This document shows positions 8,865-18,656 of a DNA stretch of 64,000 nucleotides, piece by piece. Below the pieces are notes generated by a model. It was not told the DNA's origin and did not search any database. It worked only from the letters and a program-made list of their open reading frames with translations. The stretch spans positions 186,001 to 250,000 of the forward strand of contig NZ_ATVQ01000001.1 of the NCBI RefSeq assembly GCF_000420805.1. The letters are read 5' to 3'. The position numbers were made by a program, and so were the translations under genes. Numbering within the stretch: position 1 is the first letter of the stretch; each line of letters begins with the position of its first letter. This DNA is from Yaniella halotolerans DSM 15476. GTDB taxonomy: Bacteria; Actinomycetota; Actinomycetes; Actinomycetales; Micrococcaceae.

Positions 8865-10406
8865 TTAGTAGCGGTAGTGATCTGGTTTATATGGACCAGC
8901 GACGTCCACACCGAGATATTCGGCCTGGGTCTTGGTCAGCTCTGTCAGACCAACGCCCAGGGCATCGAGGTGCAAGCGAGCTACTTGCTCGTCAAGCAGT
9001 TTCGGCAAGACGTGCACACCGACGTCGTAGGTCTTGCCGGTAATCGAACCGGTGCCGCCTTCAGCATGGAACAGTTCGATCTGTGCCATCACCTGGTTGG
9101 TGAATGATGCAGACATCACAAACGATGGGTGCCCGGTGGCATTGCCGAGGTTGAGCAGGCGTCCTTCAGAAAGCACAATGATCGAGCGTTCTTTATCGGT
9201 GCCCTTATCGAAAACCCATTCGTGCACCTGGGACTTAATTTCAATCTTCTCGACACCTGGCACCTGTCCCAAGCCAGCCATATCGATTTCGTTATCGAAG
9301 TGGCCCACGTTGCCGACGATTGCTTTATTCTTCATGGCTAACATGTGCTCGGCCATGATGATGTCGCGGCCACCGGTCGTGGTAATGAAGATATCGGCGG
9401 AACCGACGACGTCTTCCAGCCGGGCGACCTGGTAGCCGTCCATGGCTGCTTGCAGTGCGATGATTGGATCGATCTCGGAAACAATGACACGGGCGCCTTG
9501 ACCAGCCAGGGCATCAGCAGCGCCCTTACCGACATCACCGTAACCGGCGATCACGGCGGTTTTACCACCGATCAGCACGTCGGTGCCGCGCATAATACCG
9601 TCGGGCAGGGAGTGGCGGATGCCGTATTTGTTATCGAACTTCGATTTGGTGACTGAGTCATTGACGTTGATTGCCGGGAACAGCAGTTCGCCGTTTTCAA
9701 ACATTTGGTTGAGGCGCAGTACGCCCGTGGTGGTTTCTTCCGTGACGCCACGAAGGTTCTTGGCGATACGGGTCCAGCGCTGGTCATCTTCTTCTAGTGA
9801 AGCGCGCAGCGTAGCCAAAACCACCTGGAATTCTTCGGGGTCCTCTTCGGTTGCTGCCGGAACCATACCGACGCCTTCGAATTCGACACCTTTGTGTACC
9901 AGCATGGTGGCGTCTCCGCCGTCGTCCAGAATCATGTTGGCACCAAGCGTTGGATCTTCTGCCGCACCTGGCCAGAGGAAAATCTGTTCGGCGGCCCACC
10001 AGTATTGTTCTAGCGTTTCGTTCTTCCAGGCAAATACTGGCACACCGTTTGGTTTTTCAGCGGTGCCATCACCGACGACGATCGCCGCAGCTGCTTCGTC
10101 CTGGGTGGAGAAAATGTTGCATGATGCCCAACGGATCTCTGCGCCCAGTGCGGCAAGCGTTTCGATGAGTACCGCCGTTTGGACTGTCATGTGCAGTGAA
10201 CCGGCAATACGAGCGCCTTTGAGCGGCTGTGAGTCACCGTATTGCTCGCGCAGGGCCATGAGGCCTGGCATTTCGTGTTCGGCGAGCCGGATCTGGTGGC
10301 GGCCAGCTTCGTGGGTGCTGATGTCGCGAATCGCGAAGTCAAAATCAGCGCCTGGTACGGTCGTTTTATTCGAGAAAGCCGGGTCTACGGCAGGCGAAGT
10401 AGTCAT
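8865..10406 (-). CDS. ahcY: Adenosylhomocysteinase (S-adenosylhomocysteine hydrolase)
   Basis: Reversibly hydrolyses SAH to adenosine and homocysteine, relieving product inhibition of SAM methyltransferases. The 513-residue protein contains [13 protein letters not shown] near the N-terminus, the NAD-binding [26 protein letters not shown], and the C-terminal [10 protein letters not shown] that reaches across the dimer to NAD. The window also has several SAM methyltransferases and an adenosine deaminase (48877-50109) that would consume the adenosine. There is no obvious Shine-Dalgarno sequence before ATG 10406. A TGAAA-N4-TTTCA inverted repeat lies 18-31 bp upstream. Confidence 0.96.
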   Translation of the reverse strand: MTTSPAVDPAFSNKTTVPGADFDFAIRDISTHEAGRHQIRLAEHEMPGLMALREQYGDSQPLKGARIAGSLHMTVQTAVLIETLAALGAEIRWASCNIFSTQDEAAAAIVVGDGTAEKPNGVPVFAWKNETLEQYWWAAEQIFLWPGAAEDPTLGANMILDDGGDATMLVHKGVEFEGVGMVPAATEEDPEEFQVVLATLRASLEEDDQRWTRIAKNLRGVTEETTTGVLRLNQMFENGELLFPAINVNDSVTKSKFDNKYGIRHSLPDGIMRGTDVLIGGKTAVIAGYGDVGKGAADALAGQGARVIVSEIDPIIALQAAMDGYQVARLEDVVGSADIFITTTGGRDIIMAEHMLAMKNKAIVGNVGHFDNEIDMAGLGQVPGVEKIEIKSQVHEWVFDKGTDKERSIIVLSEGRLLNLGNATGHPSFVMSASFTNQVMAQIELFHAEGGTGSITGKTYDVGVHVLPKLLDEQVARLHLDALGVGLTELTKTQAEYLGVDVAGPYKPDHYRY

Positions 10407-10423
10407 GCGTTAAGACTACTTGT

Positions 10424-10437
10424 TGAAAGTGTTTTCA
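10424..10437. promoter_or_regulatory. Inverted repeat upstream of ahcY
   Basis: TGAAAGTGTTTTCA: the arms TGAAA and TTTCA are separated by 4 bases, 18 bp before the ahcY start codon. It may be an operator; there is no family assignment. Confidence 0.25.
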
Positions 10438-10480
10438 CCTATCAGAGTGCAACGCGGAGTCACACTCTGTCGACTGCGCC

Positions 10481-10864
10481 TTACTCTGGGCGTAGCAGGC
10501 GCAGGTTAGCCGGCTTTTCTGGCATCGGTGCCGGACGGGTCGGGGTTACCGAACGGTCTACCGGTTGGACGGTGCCGGAACTAGCGTCGAAGGGTTCTTC
10601 GACTTCTTCTGGAGCATTGACCGCATTGGCGATTGCGAGGAGGTCGTCAGCATCTTCCGGAAGTTCCTCTGTGAGGCGCAAGAATTCCCAACCCACCGGT
10701 GCGGTGAATTGTTGGGAGTGTTTGGCGCAGAGGTCGTGGGCGTGGGGTTCAGCGCGTTGCGACATGGGACCCAGCACTACGGTCGAATCGGCGTAGTTAA
10801 AGGTCAGCGTTGCCGCGGCAGTATTGGAGCAAGCGGTCTTGGTGCATAGTCGTTGAGTTCCCAC
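10481..10864 (-). CDS. DUF3499 family protein
   Basis: A 127-residue actinobacterial protein of unknown function. The N-terminal half matches the family: LCTKTAC, LTFNYADSTVVLGP, and HAHDLCAKHSQQFTAPVGWE. The paired cysteines plus histidine suggest a small zinc site. The C-terminal 50 residues are proline-rich and likely disordered. GTG start. In mycobacteria the homologue (Rv3258c) also lies next to a metallopeptidase-family gene and near whiB2. Confidence 0.88.
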   Translation of the reverse strand: MGTQRLCTKTACSNTAAATLTFNYADSTVVLGPMSQRAEPHAHDLCAKHSQQFTAPVGWEFLRLTEELPEDADDLLAIANAVNAPEEVEEPFDASSGTVQPVDRSVTPTRPAPMPEKPANLRLLRPE

Positions 10865-10915
10865 AGCACGTCAGTCTACAGCACCCGCAGATCTGGGGAT
10901 TGCTAGTCTTAGGGT

Positions 10916-11272
10916 GTGGCTGGATTCTTTTCTCGACCGCGGCATGGACGCCGGGATATACGCGCAGATCGTTTCGATCAGGCGCTCGGTGTTGCACATC
11001 GCTGGTTTCTTGACCAAGTGGGTGAAGTCGCGACCATCCAGTACGTGACGGCGCCCGCTGATTTGGACTGGTGGGATCGGGATGTCGGTCCCCCGTTGAT
11101 CACCAGCGGCATGAATGAGTCCGGCGTCGTAGCGATGACGCTGTACCGAAAATTCATTATGTTCGGCGTGACCGACGAATCGCTTCTGCCAGAAATACTC
11201 TACGAACTGTTGATCACCGAGTGGGCGACGTTGACCGGACAACGCGTCAGTGACATTGACCCGAACTTCTAG
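10916..11272 (+). CDS. Metallopeptidase-family (DUF1025/Rv3259-like) protein lacking a zinc motif
   Basis: A 118-residue protein starting at GTG 10916, divergent from DUF3499. Context and pattern (VVAMTLYRKFIMFGV...PEILYELLITEWATLTGQRVSDIDPNF) match the small zincin-like family found beside DUF3499. No HExxH is present. The position where relatives, as I recall them, have a His-Glu pair reads Tyr-Glu (LYELLITEWA). Proteolytic activity is therefore unlikely, and the role is unknown. Confidence 0.7.
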   Translation: MAGFFSRPRHGRRDIRADRFDQALGVAHRWFLDQVGEVATIQYVTAPADLDWWDRDVGPPLITSGMNESGVVAMTLYRKFIMFGVTDESLLPEILYELLITEWATLTGQRVSDIDPNF

Positions 11273-11276
11273 TGCG

Positions 11277-12989
11277 TTAGTAGCCCAGGCGTACGGGCAG
11301 CCCGGATCCAGTTTCGCTGACGGTATTCACGGGCATGGCGGAGATCCCCGCGGAGGAGTCAACCAGTACGCCGGCGTGTACATCATGAGCACCAGTTTCT
11401 AATACATAGCCTGCCGCGTCTTCGTCATCAATGGTCACCGCCGTCTCGCCCGAGAGCTCTTGGGTAAATTCTTCGCCGCGTCGGCCTTCGTCATCAATGG
11501 GCGTAATGGAAACGGTAGCTTCTTCCGCGGAGGTGAGGAGGAGCTGTGATGCCGGCTCGGCCAGCGCAGGCAGTGCGACCATCGTTTCTCCACGGATAGG
11601 AGCGGTGCTTGGCATATACGCGGTATCAACTGCTGCCGTATTCCCCGTGGCATCCTCGTTATCGCCTGCCGGGTTGAAGGCTACGGAGTCGGCCGAGGCC
11701 ACCACATTGGCGTCAGCATCAATTTCTACCGCGTAAGTACCCGGTGCAACGCCGGAAAGGTCAACGGTAGTGCTGGCGCCGGGAGCCAGATCGATGGCTG
11801 AAACCTCGGTTGGAATATCGACTGGCCCGTCTGGCCCACGCAGGGTGATAGTTGCAGATACAGCCGATCCAGTCGAAGCGACGTGCAGGGTCGGTTGCTG
11901 ACCGTCCAGACCAGATTCTTCGGCGATCGATTCAGCATCGCTCGAGATCTGCACACCGGGAACAATGACGTTGGAACCGGGGGTTGCCGGTTGTAGGGTG
12001 TCGACACCGGCGGGCACGATACCATCGAGTCGGTGTTGTTGGATATCAGCGGCAACCGGCCCGCCAGAGCTGGATACTCGGACCGCAACGGAGTCTTCGC
12101 GCGGTGCCAGTCCGGCGACTAATAGTGCTTGAGTTTGTCCAGGTGCCAGGACAATATCTGAAATACCAGATTCTTCTACCGGACCGTCGGCGCCAAATAC
12201 CGCGAGATTAACGGTCGAGTTGGTGGCCGAGGGGTTGGTGACGGTTAGGACCGAGGTTGTGCCGGTCGTGGTGGTCGCACCGGTTAGCCAGTGTTGATGG
12301 GCTGCCGGAGTACAGGCTGCTGCCGTCATGCCGGCTAGGTCGCCGTCCGTTGCAGCGTACTGGGTGCTTCCGGACACAGTACCGGGGGCGCCACCCACGG
12401 GTTCAACGCTCAAGGCAACCGGCTGACCATTTTCTGCGGGCTCGGAGATGACTTCGAAGTGTGCGCGGTTGGTGACCGTACCATCCGTGCCTGCCGTTGC
12501 CGGTGGACCCTGCTGGACCTCTTCTTCCAAGGACTCGGTGATCTGGCTGGGCGAAGGCTGGTCATCCGGGCTTGTTTCGGCCGGGAAATATGCCATGCCG
12601 GGGATATTGCCAGCCAGGTCCGAGGCTGCGGCGATACCCAAGGCTGACACAGCATCGGAGGAGGCTGCGGAAAATTGCACATCGGTGCTGTCATCGGAGC
12701 CTTCGGGAAGCATGGGGTTCCCGGGGCACACACTGAACGTCTGGGTCGCTGGAAGCTGCGCCGGACGGGCTTCGGTGTCCATGTCGGGTGACGTTGTTGC
12801 CCAGAGACTGCCGGCGACGGTCATTGCGGCGACCGCTGCAACGGCACCTATACCGAAGACGGCGGCGGCTCGTTGCGAGGGACCGGTCTTGCCAAGACGG
12901 CGCAGGGCAGCTTCACGGCGGCGGGCCCGTTCGGTGCTTGCTGAATCGTGTTCCTCAGCAGTTTGATTGGGCTCGTGTTCGTCAGTCAT
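11277..12989 (-). CDS. DUF5719 family exported/anchored protein
   Basis: A 570-residue protein with an acidic then very basic cytoplasmic N-terminus (ERARRREAALRRLGK), one membrane helix (about residues 41-65, AAAVFGIGAVAAVAAMTVAGSLW), and a long extracytoplasmic Ala/Ser/Thr/Asp-rich beta-type region. DUF5719 proteins follow the large glycosyltransferase in the whiB locus of actinobacteria. The start ATG overlaps the glycosyltransferase stop by 8 bp, with GGAGAG upstream, implying translational coupling. It is presumably a cell-envelope protein acting with the glycosyltransferase. Confidence 0.82.
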   Translation of the reverse strand: MTDEHEPNQTAEEHDSASTERARRREAALRRLGKTGPSQRAAAVFGIGAVAAVAAMTVAGSLWATTSPDMDTEARPAQLPATQTFSVCPGNPMLPEGSDDSTDVQFSAASSDAVSALGIAAASDLAGNIPGMAYFPAETSPDDQPSPSQITESLEEEVQQGPPATAGTDGTVTNRAHFEVISEPAENGQPVALSVEPVGGAPGTVSGSTQYAATDGDLAGMTAAACTPAAHQHWLTGATTTTGTTSVLTVTNPSATNSTVNLAVFGADGPVEESGISDIVLAPGQTQALLVAGLAPREDSVAVRVSSSGGPVAADIQQHRLDGIVPAGVDTLQPATPGSNVIVPGVQISSDAESIAEESGLDGQQPTLHVASTGSAVSATITLRGPDGPVDIPTEVSAIDLAPGASTTVDLSGVAPGTYAVEIDADANVVASADSVAFNPAGDNEDATGNTAAVDTAYMPSTAPIRGETMVALPALAEPASQLLLTSAEEATVSITPIDDEGRRGEEFTQELSGETAVTIDDEDAAGYVLETGAHDVHAGVLVDSSAGISAMPVNTVSETGSGLPVRLGY

Positions 12990-15900
12990 GTACTCTCCGT
13001 GCGTTCCGGTTCCGCGTCGGAATCCCTAACAACAAGGTAATGAAGCCCAAAATGGCAGGAATCCACCACAACCACTTCCCGGCGGGCGGAGCGTATTCCA
13101 TGGTCAAATTGCCACCGGTTTGTGGTAGTTCAAAGGCTTGAATCCATTCGGGATCGCTCGCGGTCGCGGTGAGTTCTTCCCCGTCGAGGTAGGCCCGGAA
13201 TCCTGGGTTAGCCCGTTCCGATATCACCAGTTCGCGTGGTCCGTCACCGTCGGGTAATTCGATGTCAATTGATCCGTCTGGTTTGGACGCAGCGATCGCA
13301 ACGGTGCTGCCATCTTCGGTAATACGTGCCCGGGCGGTGGCTGTGCCCCGCGGCGGGGTCGCCCCGTCTTCGGTAAGGACTTCGACGCCTGCCTGGGTGA
13401 CGTCCTCATCTTCGGCCTCGATGTCTTCGGGAAGCACGCGCCAGAGCCATCCTGCACTGGAATGTCCAACTGGAGCCAGTCCCGGGGCTGCGTCGATACC
13501 GGCGGCAAGCGTTGTTTCGGTGCCCGATGGGTCAGTCAAGACTACATAGCCGGCGCCGAGGGCATCCAGCGCGTCACGAGGATCAGCGTCAGCATTCGAG
13601 GTCAGCTGGGCTGCGACGGTGCGCAATGTGTCGTCGGCGTCGTCTGCTGGGGCTGCCTGGGGGTTGAAGAGTCCGCCCGTCACGGTGCGGGAAGTCCAGG
13701 TACCGGTCATATCGTCCAGCATGGTCCCGGCGCCCGAAATCAGGTGGGTGCGAATGCCTTCGGAGGTTCTCGTAATCAGCAGGGTGCGGGTTTGCAGGGC
13801 CGAGCGGGCAGAGTCAATGGCCGTAGCTGGCAGCGCCCGTTGTTGTACACCGGCCACCCCGGGATTACCGGTCGGTTGTGCCAGCACCGCATTGGTGTCG
13901 GAGTCTGCATTATCGTTAGCTGTCGGCTGCTCATCTGTCTGGGCTAGAGCGGCCGCAATGTTTCGTTCTTGCTGGGCTGCGCTGCGCGCTTCAGATAGGG
14001 GTTCGTTCGGCACCATGCGTGGGGTCAGCCATGTGCCAACGGAAATGATGCCAGACACCAGAAGCACGGTGGTGACCGTGCGCGCAGGCCAGCCGGCACG
14101 TAGTCGAACCGTGGAAGCGCTCGTGCGAAGCTGTGATCTGCCAATGGTCAGGTAGTTCACGCCGATGATGGCGGCGGTCCACCACCCCATCCACATCAGC
14201 GATACGGCAGGAGTGGTTGACAGGGCTACGGGGACGCCGGTTTGATCGACGGAGAAAATAAAGTTTGAGTTCGCGGTAGCAGCTGCCAGCCCGAGAAAGC
14301 CCGTGATTGTTCCGGCACGGGCGAGGTTTCCGCCGATCCCGGGAGCGATGGCACCGACGATCGCAACCACTAATACTGGGACGACGACAAGGCCGATAAA
14401 TATGCCGGTCCAGGGCACAGCGCCACTGAGCAGATCGAGCCATGGCAATTCTGCAAGGCCGGTGTCCATCGACGTCTCGTGTGGGAGTCCGAGCAATAAT
14501 TGCCACGTGGGCGCTGGATCGTAGCCGGCGGGTGCACCCGGATCTGCCAGGATAGCGCGCAGATTCGTACGATGGGTTACAACAGCCGGGATGAGCGTCG
14601 CCGCAGCCAAAAGCGGGGTCCACCACAAGATTTTGGCTCGGGAACGCAACACAAGTGTCGCAACTACGAGGCCTGCGGTCAGCGGGATGAACATCGACGG
14701 CGCAGCCGCGGTCATAATAGCCAAGAGGATCGCAACCCACGCTGCTGCGGTCAACGAGGTGGCGCTGTGAGTATTGCGAGCTTTGCTGCCAAAGACGACG
14801 GGACGTTGCGCAACCTCACTTTGGGAACGCAACGAACGGAAAAGCTGAATATCGTCGGCTTTATACCCGATGGCTCGCAGCAGCGCCAGTACGAACCAGG
14901 GCAGCACAAGGTGCGCTACCAACCCGCCGAAGCGACCCTCTGAAAGGGAAATCAAGAGTACCGGTGCAGCGGCCCAGAGCATGCCTGCTGCAAAACGCAC
15001 ATAGCGCGAAGACGTTATCGTCCCGGCCAAGGCCCATGCACCAATGCCCGACAGCGGCAGGGCGAGGATCCACATCCACACCAACGTTATAGAAGCACTA
15101 CTGGTCAGACCGAGTAGAGCCAGCAGCCAGCCAAATGGGGCGTCGTAGCCCGGCGCACCGGCTCCGGCGGAAGCCCAGCCGCTAGCTGCCTTGGAAAACA
15201 GGGTGGAGAGTTCGGTGGTCACCGGCAGAAGGTTTCCACCCGCCAATGCGGGTACGCCCAGCAGGTGTCGCAGACCGAGCAAGGTGATCGCCCCAAACAC
15301 GACGGCCAGCACAACGGCGCCTATGCCAACCCAGTTACGTTCCGGGGTGGCTAATTCTTCAAAATCATCGTGCCCACCGGTGGCCTGCTGTGGTGTGAGC
15401 GAACTCCCCGTACCGTCTCCGATCACCTGATCGGGTTCAGAAACTTCGAGTACCGAACGGCGATGGTCGCGCACTAGTGCACGCGATGGACGGAGTTCAG
15501 TCACGGCATCATAGGGTCGGGTTCGACTATCCCTGGCCTTCTTGCGAGACCGCCACAGGGCAACCGGTCTGGTCAACGTTCGCAAGATTCCCCTGGCCTG
15601 GGCAACCCCGGCACCTGGGTCTTTTACGAAGAGTCCGGCCAACAATACACCCAGGGTTGCAAACCAGCCCCAAATCCAACCGCTGATAAAACCGAAGAAA
15701 CCAGTGTGTTTCAGACGCAACCACCAGGAGGTCTCCCATCCCGTGGCAAGGTCCGGTTCAGCTGCAGCGGTTTGGTGCTGTACCTCGGCCGCTGGTACGA
15801 CGGCGACGCGGTGTCCGGCAAGGCGAGCCCGCCAACAAACATCAACGGCTTGAGCCCACGATGGTGTCAGGACATCGAACCCCTGCAGGTCTGTCCACAC

Positions 15901-16452
15901 ATGAGATTTCATGAGCATGCCCGGCAGTGAAACCGCAAAGGTGTCGGTGCGGTGGTCATATTGCCCCTGGTCGAGTTCACCGGGTTCGATCATCGACAGC
16001 ACATCGCCGTTATGGGCTACGGCGAGTCCCACATTGATCAGGTAACGATCCGAAAGTTGTTTGGCACCGGCTACGGCCACTGACGGAGAAATCTCTACGG
16101 CCTTGAGTTGATTGGCCAAGGTCGTTTCGGTTACCACACCGTCATCAGTGATAAACCACAGCCACGATTGAGCTTCCGCCATACGGGCGGTTTCTTCGGA
16201 GGTGGCAACCACATCAGCAAGCCCTGCGGCCAGACTCTGGCCTTCGTCGTGTACAACGTGCTGGTATTCGACGCCGGCTTCTTCAAATAACCGGCCGAGA
16301 TTCTCCAATACCGCTGGCGCAACATTGGGAGGGGTGACTACCACCGCGGCATCTACCCCGGTCTGACCGTGCAGAGCGGAGGTAAACACCTCGGTGGCAG
16401 CTTCGGTGGGATTCTCTACAACGAAGACCCCGGTGATGTGGTACTTAGCCAA
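12982..16452 (-). CDS. Large membrane glycosyltransferase (GT2 N-terminal domain)
   Basis: An 1156-residue protein. The N-terminal ~250 residues form a GT-A/GT2-like fold (ITGVFVVENPTEAATEVFTSAL, WLWFITDDGV as the DxD-like site, DVCWRARLAGHRVAVVPAAEVQH). The rest has about a dozen membrane helices and a large C-terminal extracytoplasmic domain ending in one helix and basic residues. It probably transfers a sugar from a nucleotide or lipid donor to a cell-wall glycan. TTG start four bases after the whiB stop; operon whiB - GT - DUF5719. No clear ribosome-binding site, so translation may depend on coupling. Confidence 0.85.
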   Translation of the reverse strand: MAKYHITGVFVVENPTEAATEVFTSALHGQTGVDAAVVVTPPNVAPAVLENLGRLFEEAGVEYQHVVHDEGQSLAAGLADVVATSEETARMAEAQSWLWFITDDGVVTETTLANQLKAVEISPSVAVAGAKQLSDRYLINVGLAVAHNGDVLSMIEPGELDQGQYDHRTDTFAVSLPGMLMKSHVWTDLQGFDVLTPSWAQAVDVCWRARLAGHRVAVVPAAEVQHQTAAAEPDLATGWETSWWLRLKHTGFFGFISGWIWGWFATLGVLLAGLFVKDPGAGVAQARGILRTLTRPVALWRSRKKARDSRTRPYDAVTELRPSRALVRDHRRSVLEVSEPDQVIGDGTGSSLTPQQATGGHDDFEELATPERNWVGIGAVVLAVVFGAITLLGLRHLLGVPALAGGNLLPVTTELSTLFSKAASGWASAGAGAPGYDAPFGWLLALLGLTSSASITLVWMWILALPLSGIGAWALAGTITSSRYVRFAAGMLWAAAPVLLISLSEGRFGGLVAHLVLPWFVLALLRAIGYKADDIQLFRSLRSQSEVAQRPVVFGSKARNTHSATSLTAAAWVAILLAIMTAAAPSMFIPLTAGLVVATLVLRSRAKILWWTPLLAAATLIPAVVTHRTNLRAILADPGAPAGYDPAPTWQLLLGLPHETSMDTGLAELPWLDLLSGAVPWTGIFIGLVVVPVLVVAIVGAIAPGIGGNLARAGTITGFLGLAAATANSNFIFSVDQTGVPVALSTTPAVSLMWMGWWTAAIIGVNYLTIGRSQLRTSASTVRLRAGWPARTVTTVLLVSGIISVGTWLTPRMVPNEPLSEARSAAQQERNIAAALAQTDEQPTANDNADSDTNAVLAQPTGNPGVAGVQQRALPATAIDSARSALQTRTLLITRTSEGIRTHLISGAGTMLDDMTGTWTSRTVTGGLFNPQAAPADDADDTLRTVAAQLTSNADADPRDALDALGAGYVVLTDPSGTETTLAAGIDAAPGLAPVGHSSAGWLWRVLPEDIEAEDEDVTQAGVEVLTEDGATPPRGTATARARITEDGSTVAIAASKPDGSIDIELPDGDGPRELVISERANPGFRAYLDGEELTATASDPEWIQAFELPQTGGNLTMEYAPPAGKWLWWIPAILGFITLLLGIPTRNRNARRVHD

Positions 16453-16456
16453 TTAG

Positions 16457-16987
16457 TTACGAGGATTTCTTGCGTAGGCGACGGCGTTCACGTTCGGACA
16501 TGCCGCCCCAAATTCCAAAGCGTTCGTCATTAGCGAGTGCATACTCAAGGCACTGCTCCTGCACGAGGCAGGCTCCGCACACTTTTTTAGCATCGCGTGT
16601 TGACCCGCCTTTTTCCGGAAAGAATGCTTCCGGGTCGGTCTGTGCACACAGCGCATCCGCCTGCCAGGCCAGCTGACCGTCATCGGCGGTGTCGCCGAAG
16701 CCAGGAAGTGCTTCCCAAAGATCGATAGTTGACGGCGCCTCGGGTTCTTCTTTCACTCCCGGGTGTAGCGCAGTCACAGTCGCGTCTGGGGTCTCATCTG
16801 TGGCGATATCGACCATCGCGTCATGAGCCGCCAGGTAGGCGGTGGCACGATCATCCATCGTGGTGAGATCCTGTCCTGCACTAGGGTCTGCCGGGTCCAC
16901 GAACCAGTCAATAGGAACTTCTCGTCCGTTACGAGTTACGGATTGGCCCTCGCGGCCGGAACGTTCCGCCCGTTGTGCATTGTCCAT
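16457..16987 (-). CDS. whiB2: WhiB-family iron-sulfur transcription factor with a long N-terminal extension
   Basis: The C-terminal ~80 residues are a WhiB domain: four cysteines (ALCAQTDPEAFFPEKGG...KKVCGACLVQEQCLEYAL) for a [4Fe-4S] cluster, the GIWGGMSERERRRLRK turn and a basic tail. The start ATG 16987 is set by GGAAAGG at 16990-16999. The position upstream of the glycosyltransferase and DUF5719 genes and near DUF3499 indicates the WhiB2/WhmD group, which controls septation and envelope genes. The protein has about 90 extra acidic N-terminal residues compared with the usual ~90-residue WhiB2. Confidence 0.88.
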   Translation of the reverse strand: MDNAQRAERSGREGQSVTRNGREVPIDWFVDPADPSAGQDLTTMDDRATAYLAAHDAMVDIATDETPDATVTALHPGVKEEPEAPSTIDLWEALPGFGDTADDGQLAWQADALCAQTDPEAFFPEKGGSTRDAKKVCGACLVQEQCLEYALANDERFGIWGGMSERERRRLRKKSS

Positions 16988-17267
16988 AGGTTCCTTTCCT
17001 GAACTCCCATCGGGCACATAGCCCGGCACCGCGTAGAATGCCTTTCAGCGCGCCTACTCGGTGCGGTAAGTAATCTATTGTACTGCTTCCTAATTACACC
17101 GTTGTAACTTGCAGTAAGTCAAGCTGAGATCCAGGCAAACATGCGGCCTGCCAGGCAATTCACAGCCAACTTTCAGCCGGTGGTCATGGCCGCTTCGACA
17201 TCTCACCTGCGGTGATACGTGGAAGTAGCTAGCCTAAGAAGCAACACCGTTGCAGTCAAAGGACACC
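16988..17267. other. Divergent intergenic region whiB2 / TIGR03089
   Basis: 280 bp holding the promoters of two divergent genes. The only clear elements are the two ribosome-binding sites (GGAAAGG at 16990-16999 on the minus strand, AAAGGA at 17258-17263 on the plus strand). No gene or repeat is recognised. Confidence 0.5.
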
Positions 17268-17930
17268 ATGATTTCGCTGAATCCATCGCCCTCAAATCAA
17301 CCACTTGAACCTGGCACTAACCTGATCGCCCACTTAGCAGCTTCGCCACGACCCGCGATTATCCATTATGCCGAGGAGGGGCGCACTGAGCTTTCAGGGC
17401 GCGTGGCAGTCAATTGGGCAACCAAAATGACCCACCTCATCGATTCCTACGGCATTGCCGAACCCGACGAGATGTTAGTCGATCTTCCCCTTACCTGGCG
17501 ATCGCTCGCCCTGATGCTGGGTGTTGCGTGGACAGCTACCACCTGCTCAAGCGACCAGGACGAAGCTGCAGCTATCTTGACCGATCAACCAGGGCACTAC
17601 CTCAGCGTTGAGGCAGAACTCTTCGTCACGCACCGTGACGAGGTCGATGCGGCACTAGTCGATGTCGATGACGAGGTGTTGTCACACGCAGATCAGGCCT
17701 TGTTGCCCGTCCCCGACATTATTGGCAACGCACAAACAACTCAGCAGCCGTCCAAACATGTGGAGACGCATAGCTCCGGTGTAGTGATTCGGGCTTCGAA
17801 ACAGCGCCTTGACGCGGCAACCTGGTGGGCCATCATTGATGCCTGGCGCAGAACGCAACCGGTTGTACTCGTTGAAGACATTGACGATGCCCAGCTGGAG
17901 CGCATCATCACTACAGAGCGGCTCGACTAA
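17268..17930 (+). CDS. TIGR03089 family protein
   Basis: A 220-residue actinobacterial protein resembling the N-terminal part of AMP-dependent ligases but without their catalytic P-loop. The features seen are NLIAHLAASPRPAIIHYAEEGRTELSGRVAVNWATKMTHLID-type beginnings and LPLTWRSLALMLGVAW. ATG 17268 has AAAGGA five bases upstream; an in-frame start at 17250 lacks one. It overlaps the convergent gtrA-like gene by 4 bp. In actinobacteria it typically lies near envelope polysaccharide and purine (purK/purE) genes, as here. Confidence 0.8.
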   Translation: MISLNPSPSNQPLEPGTNLIAHLAASPRPAIIHYAEEGRTELSGRVAVNWATKMTHLIDSYGIAEPDEMLVDLPLTWRSLALMLGVAWTATTCSSDQDEAAAILTDQPGHYLSVEAELFVTHRDEVDAALVDVDDEVLSHADQALLPVPDIIGNAQTTQQPSKHVETHSSGVVIRASKQRLDAATWWAIIDAWRRTQPVVLVEDIDDAQLERIITTERLD

Positions 17931-18481
17931 CGACCGGTTTCAGAATCTTCATCACCGGCTTCGTCTGACGGTGATGACATACGCGGGATTGAGCCGGTGA
18001 GTAGCTCGGGATCCTGCGCTGTTTTTGGGTCCGCTTCCATCGCTTCGGTGAACACCCACAAGCGGTATGCGATAAACCGGAAAATGGTCGCAAAGCCAAG
18101 CCCAATGATGTTGCCAAAGAACACCATTCCGCCGGCTGAGGTGATACCCAAGAAGTATTTTGCGATAAACACGAAGCCTGCCTGAATGCCGGCGCCCACA
18201 GCATTCATGACCAAAAAGAGCACCAACTCGCGCACAACATTGGACTGTCGGCGGTTTCTAAACGTCCAGTAGCGATTGGCCACCCAGGAGAATATGGTGG
18301 CGACTCCGGTAGCAATCACCTTTGCCTTGACTGCGGAGTCTTCCATGGGACCGGTGATCAACCACAGGAAAATGCCGGTATCGATAAAGAAACCGATCCC
18401 GCCAACGACCCCAAATTTTGCGACTTCGCGCCACAGGAGTTGCGTCAGTGCCACGATGCGTTCCCGCATTCTCTGCAACAT
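17927..18481 (-). CDS. GtrA family membrane protein (flippase-like)
   Basis: A 184-residue protein with four membrane helices in the GtrA pattern: EVAKFGVVGGIGFFIDTGIFLWL, VIATGVATIFSWVANRYWTFR, and IIGLGFATIFRFIAYRLWVF. GtrA proteins are proposed to move or present polyprenyl-linked sugars for cell-surface glycosylation. The C-terminal ~40 residues are acidic and cytoplasmic. An excellent AAGGAGG lies just before ATG 18481. Confidence 0.88.
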   Translation of the reverse strand: MLQRMRERIVALTQLLWREVAKFGVVGGIGFFIDTGIFLWLITGPMEDSAVKAKVIATGVATIFSWVANRYWTFRNRRQSNVVRELVLFLVMNAVGAGIQAGFVFIAKYFLGITSAGGMVFFGNIIGLGFATIFRFIAYRLWVFTEAMEADPKTAQDPELLTGSIPRMSSPSDEAGDEDSETGR

Positions 18482-18656
18482 TGGTCCTCCTTGAGCTGAG
18501 CCGGGGTCGTAGATACTCTAGCGTGCTCCACCAAGATACCCTTGCACTCAATCGGTGCAGAAACATTTGGAGCAGGATAGTGCCTGTCAGACACGGACCC
18601 GTGTCGCATGCCACCCACCCGCCACGCTAGGGGTGAAAGCACGATAGTGTGGAGGC

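Noticed and set aside
10407-10480. Possible SAH or SAM riboswitch before ahcY
   Set aside because: Only about 75 bp are available and no riboswitch-like helices were found; just a short inverted repeat is present.
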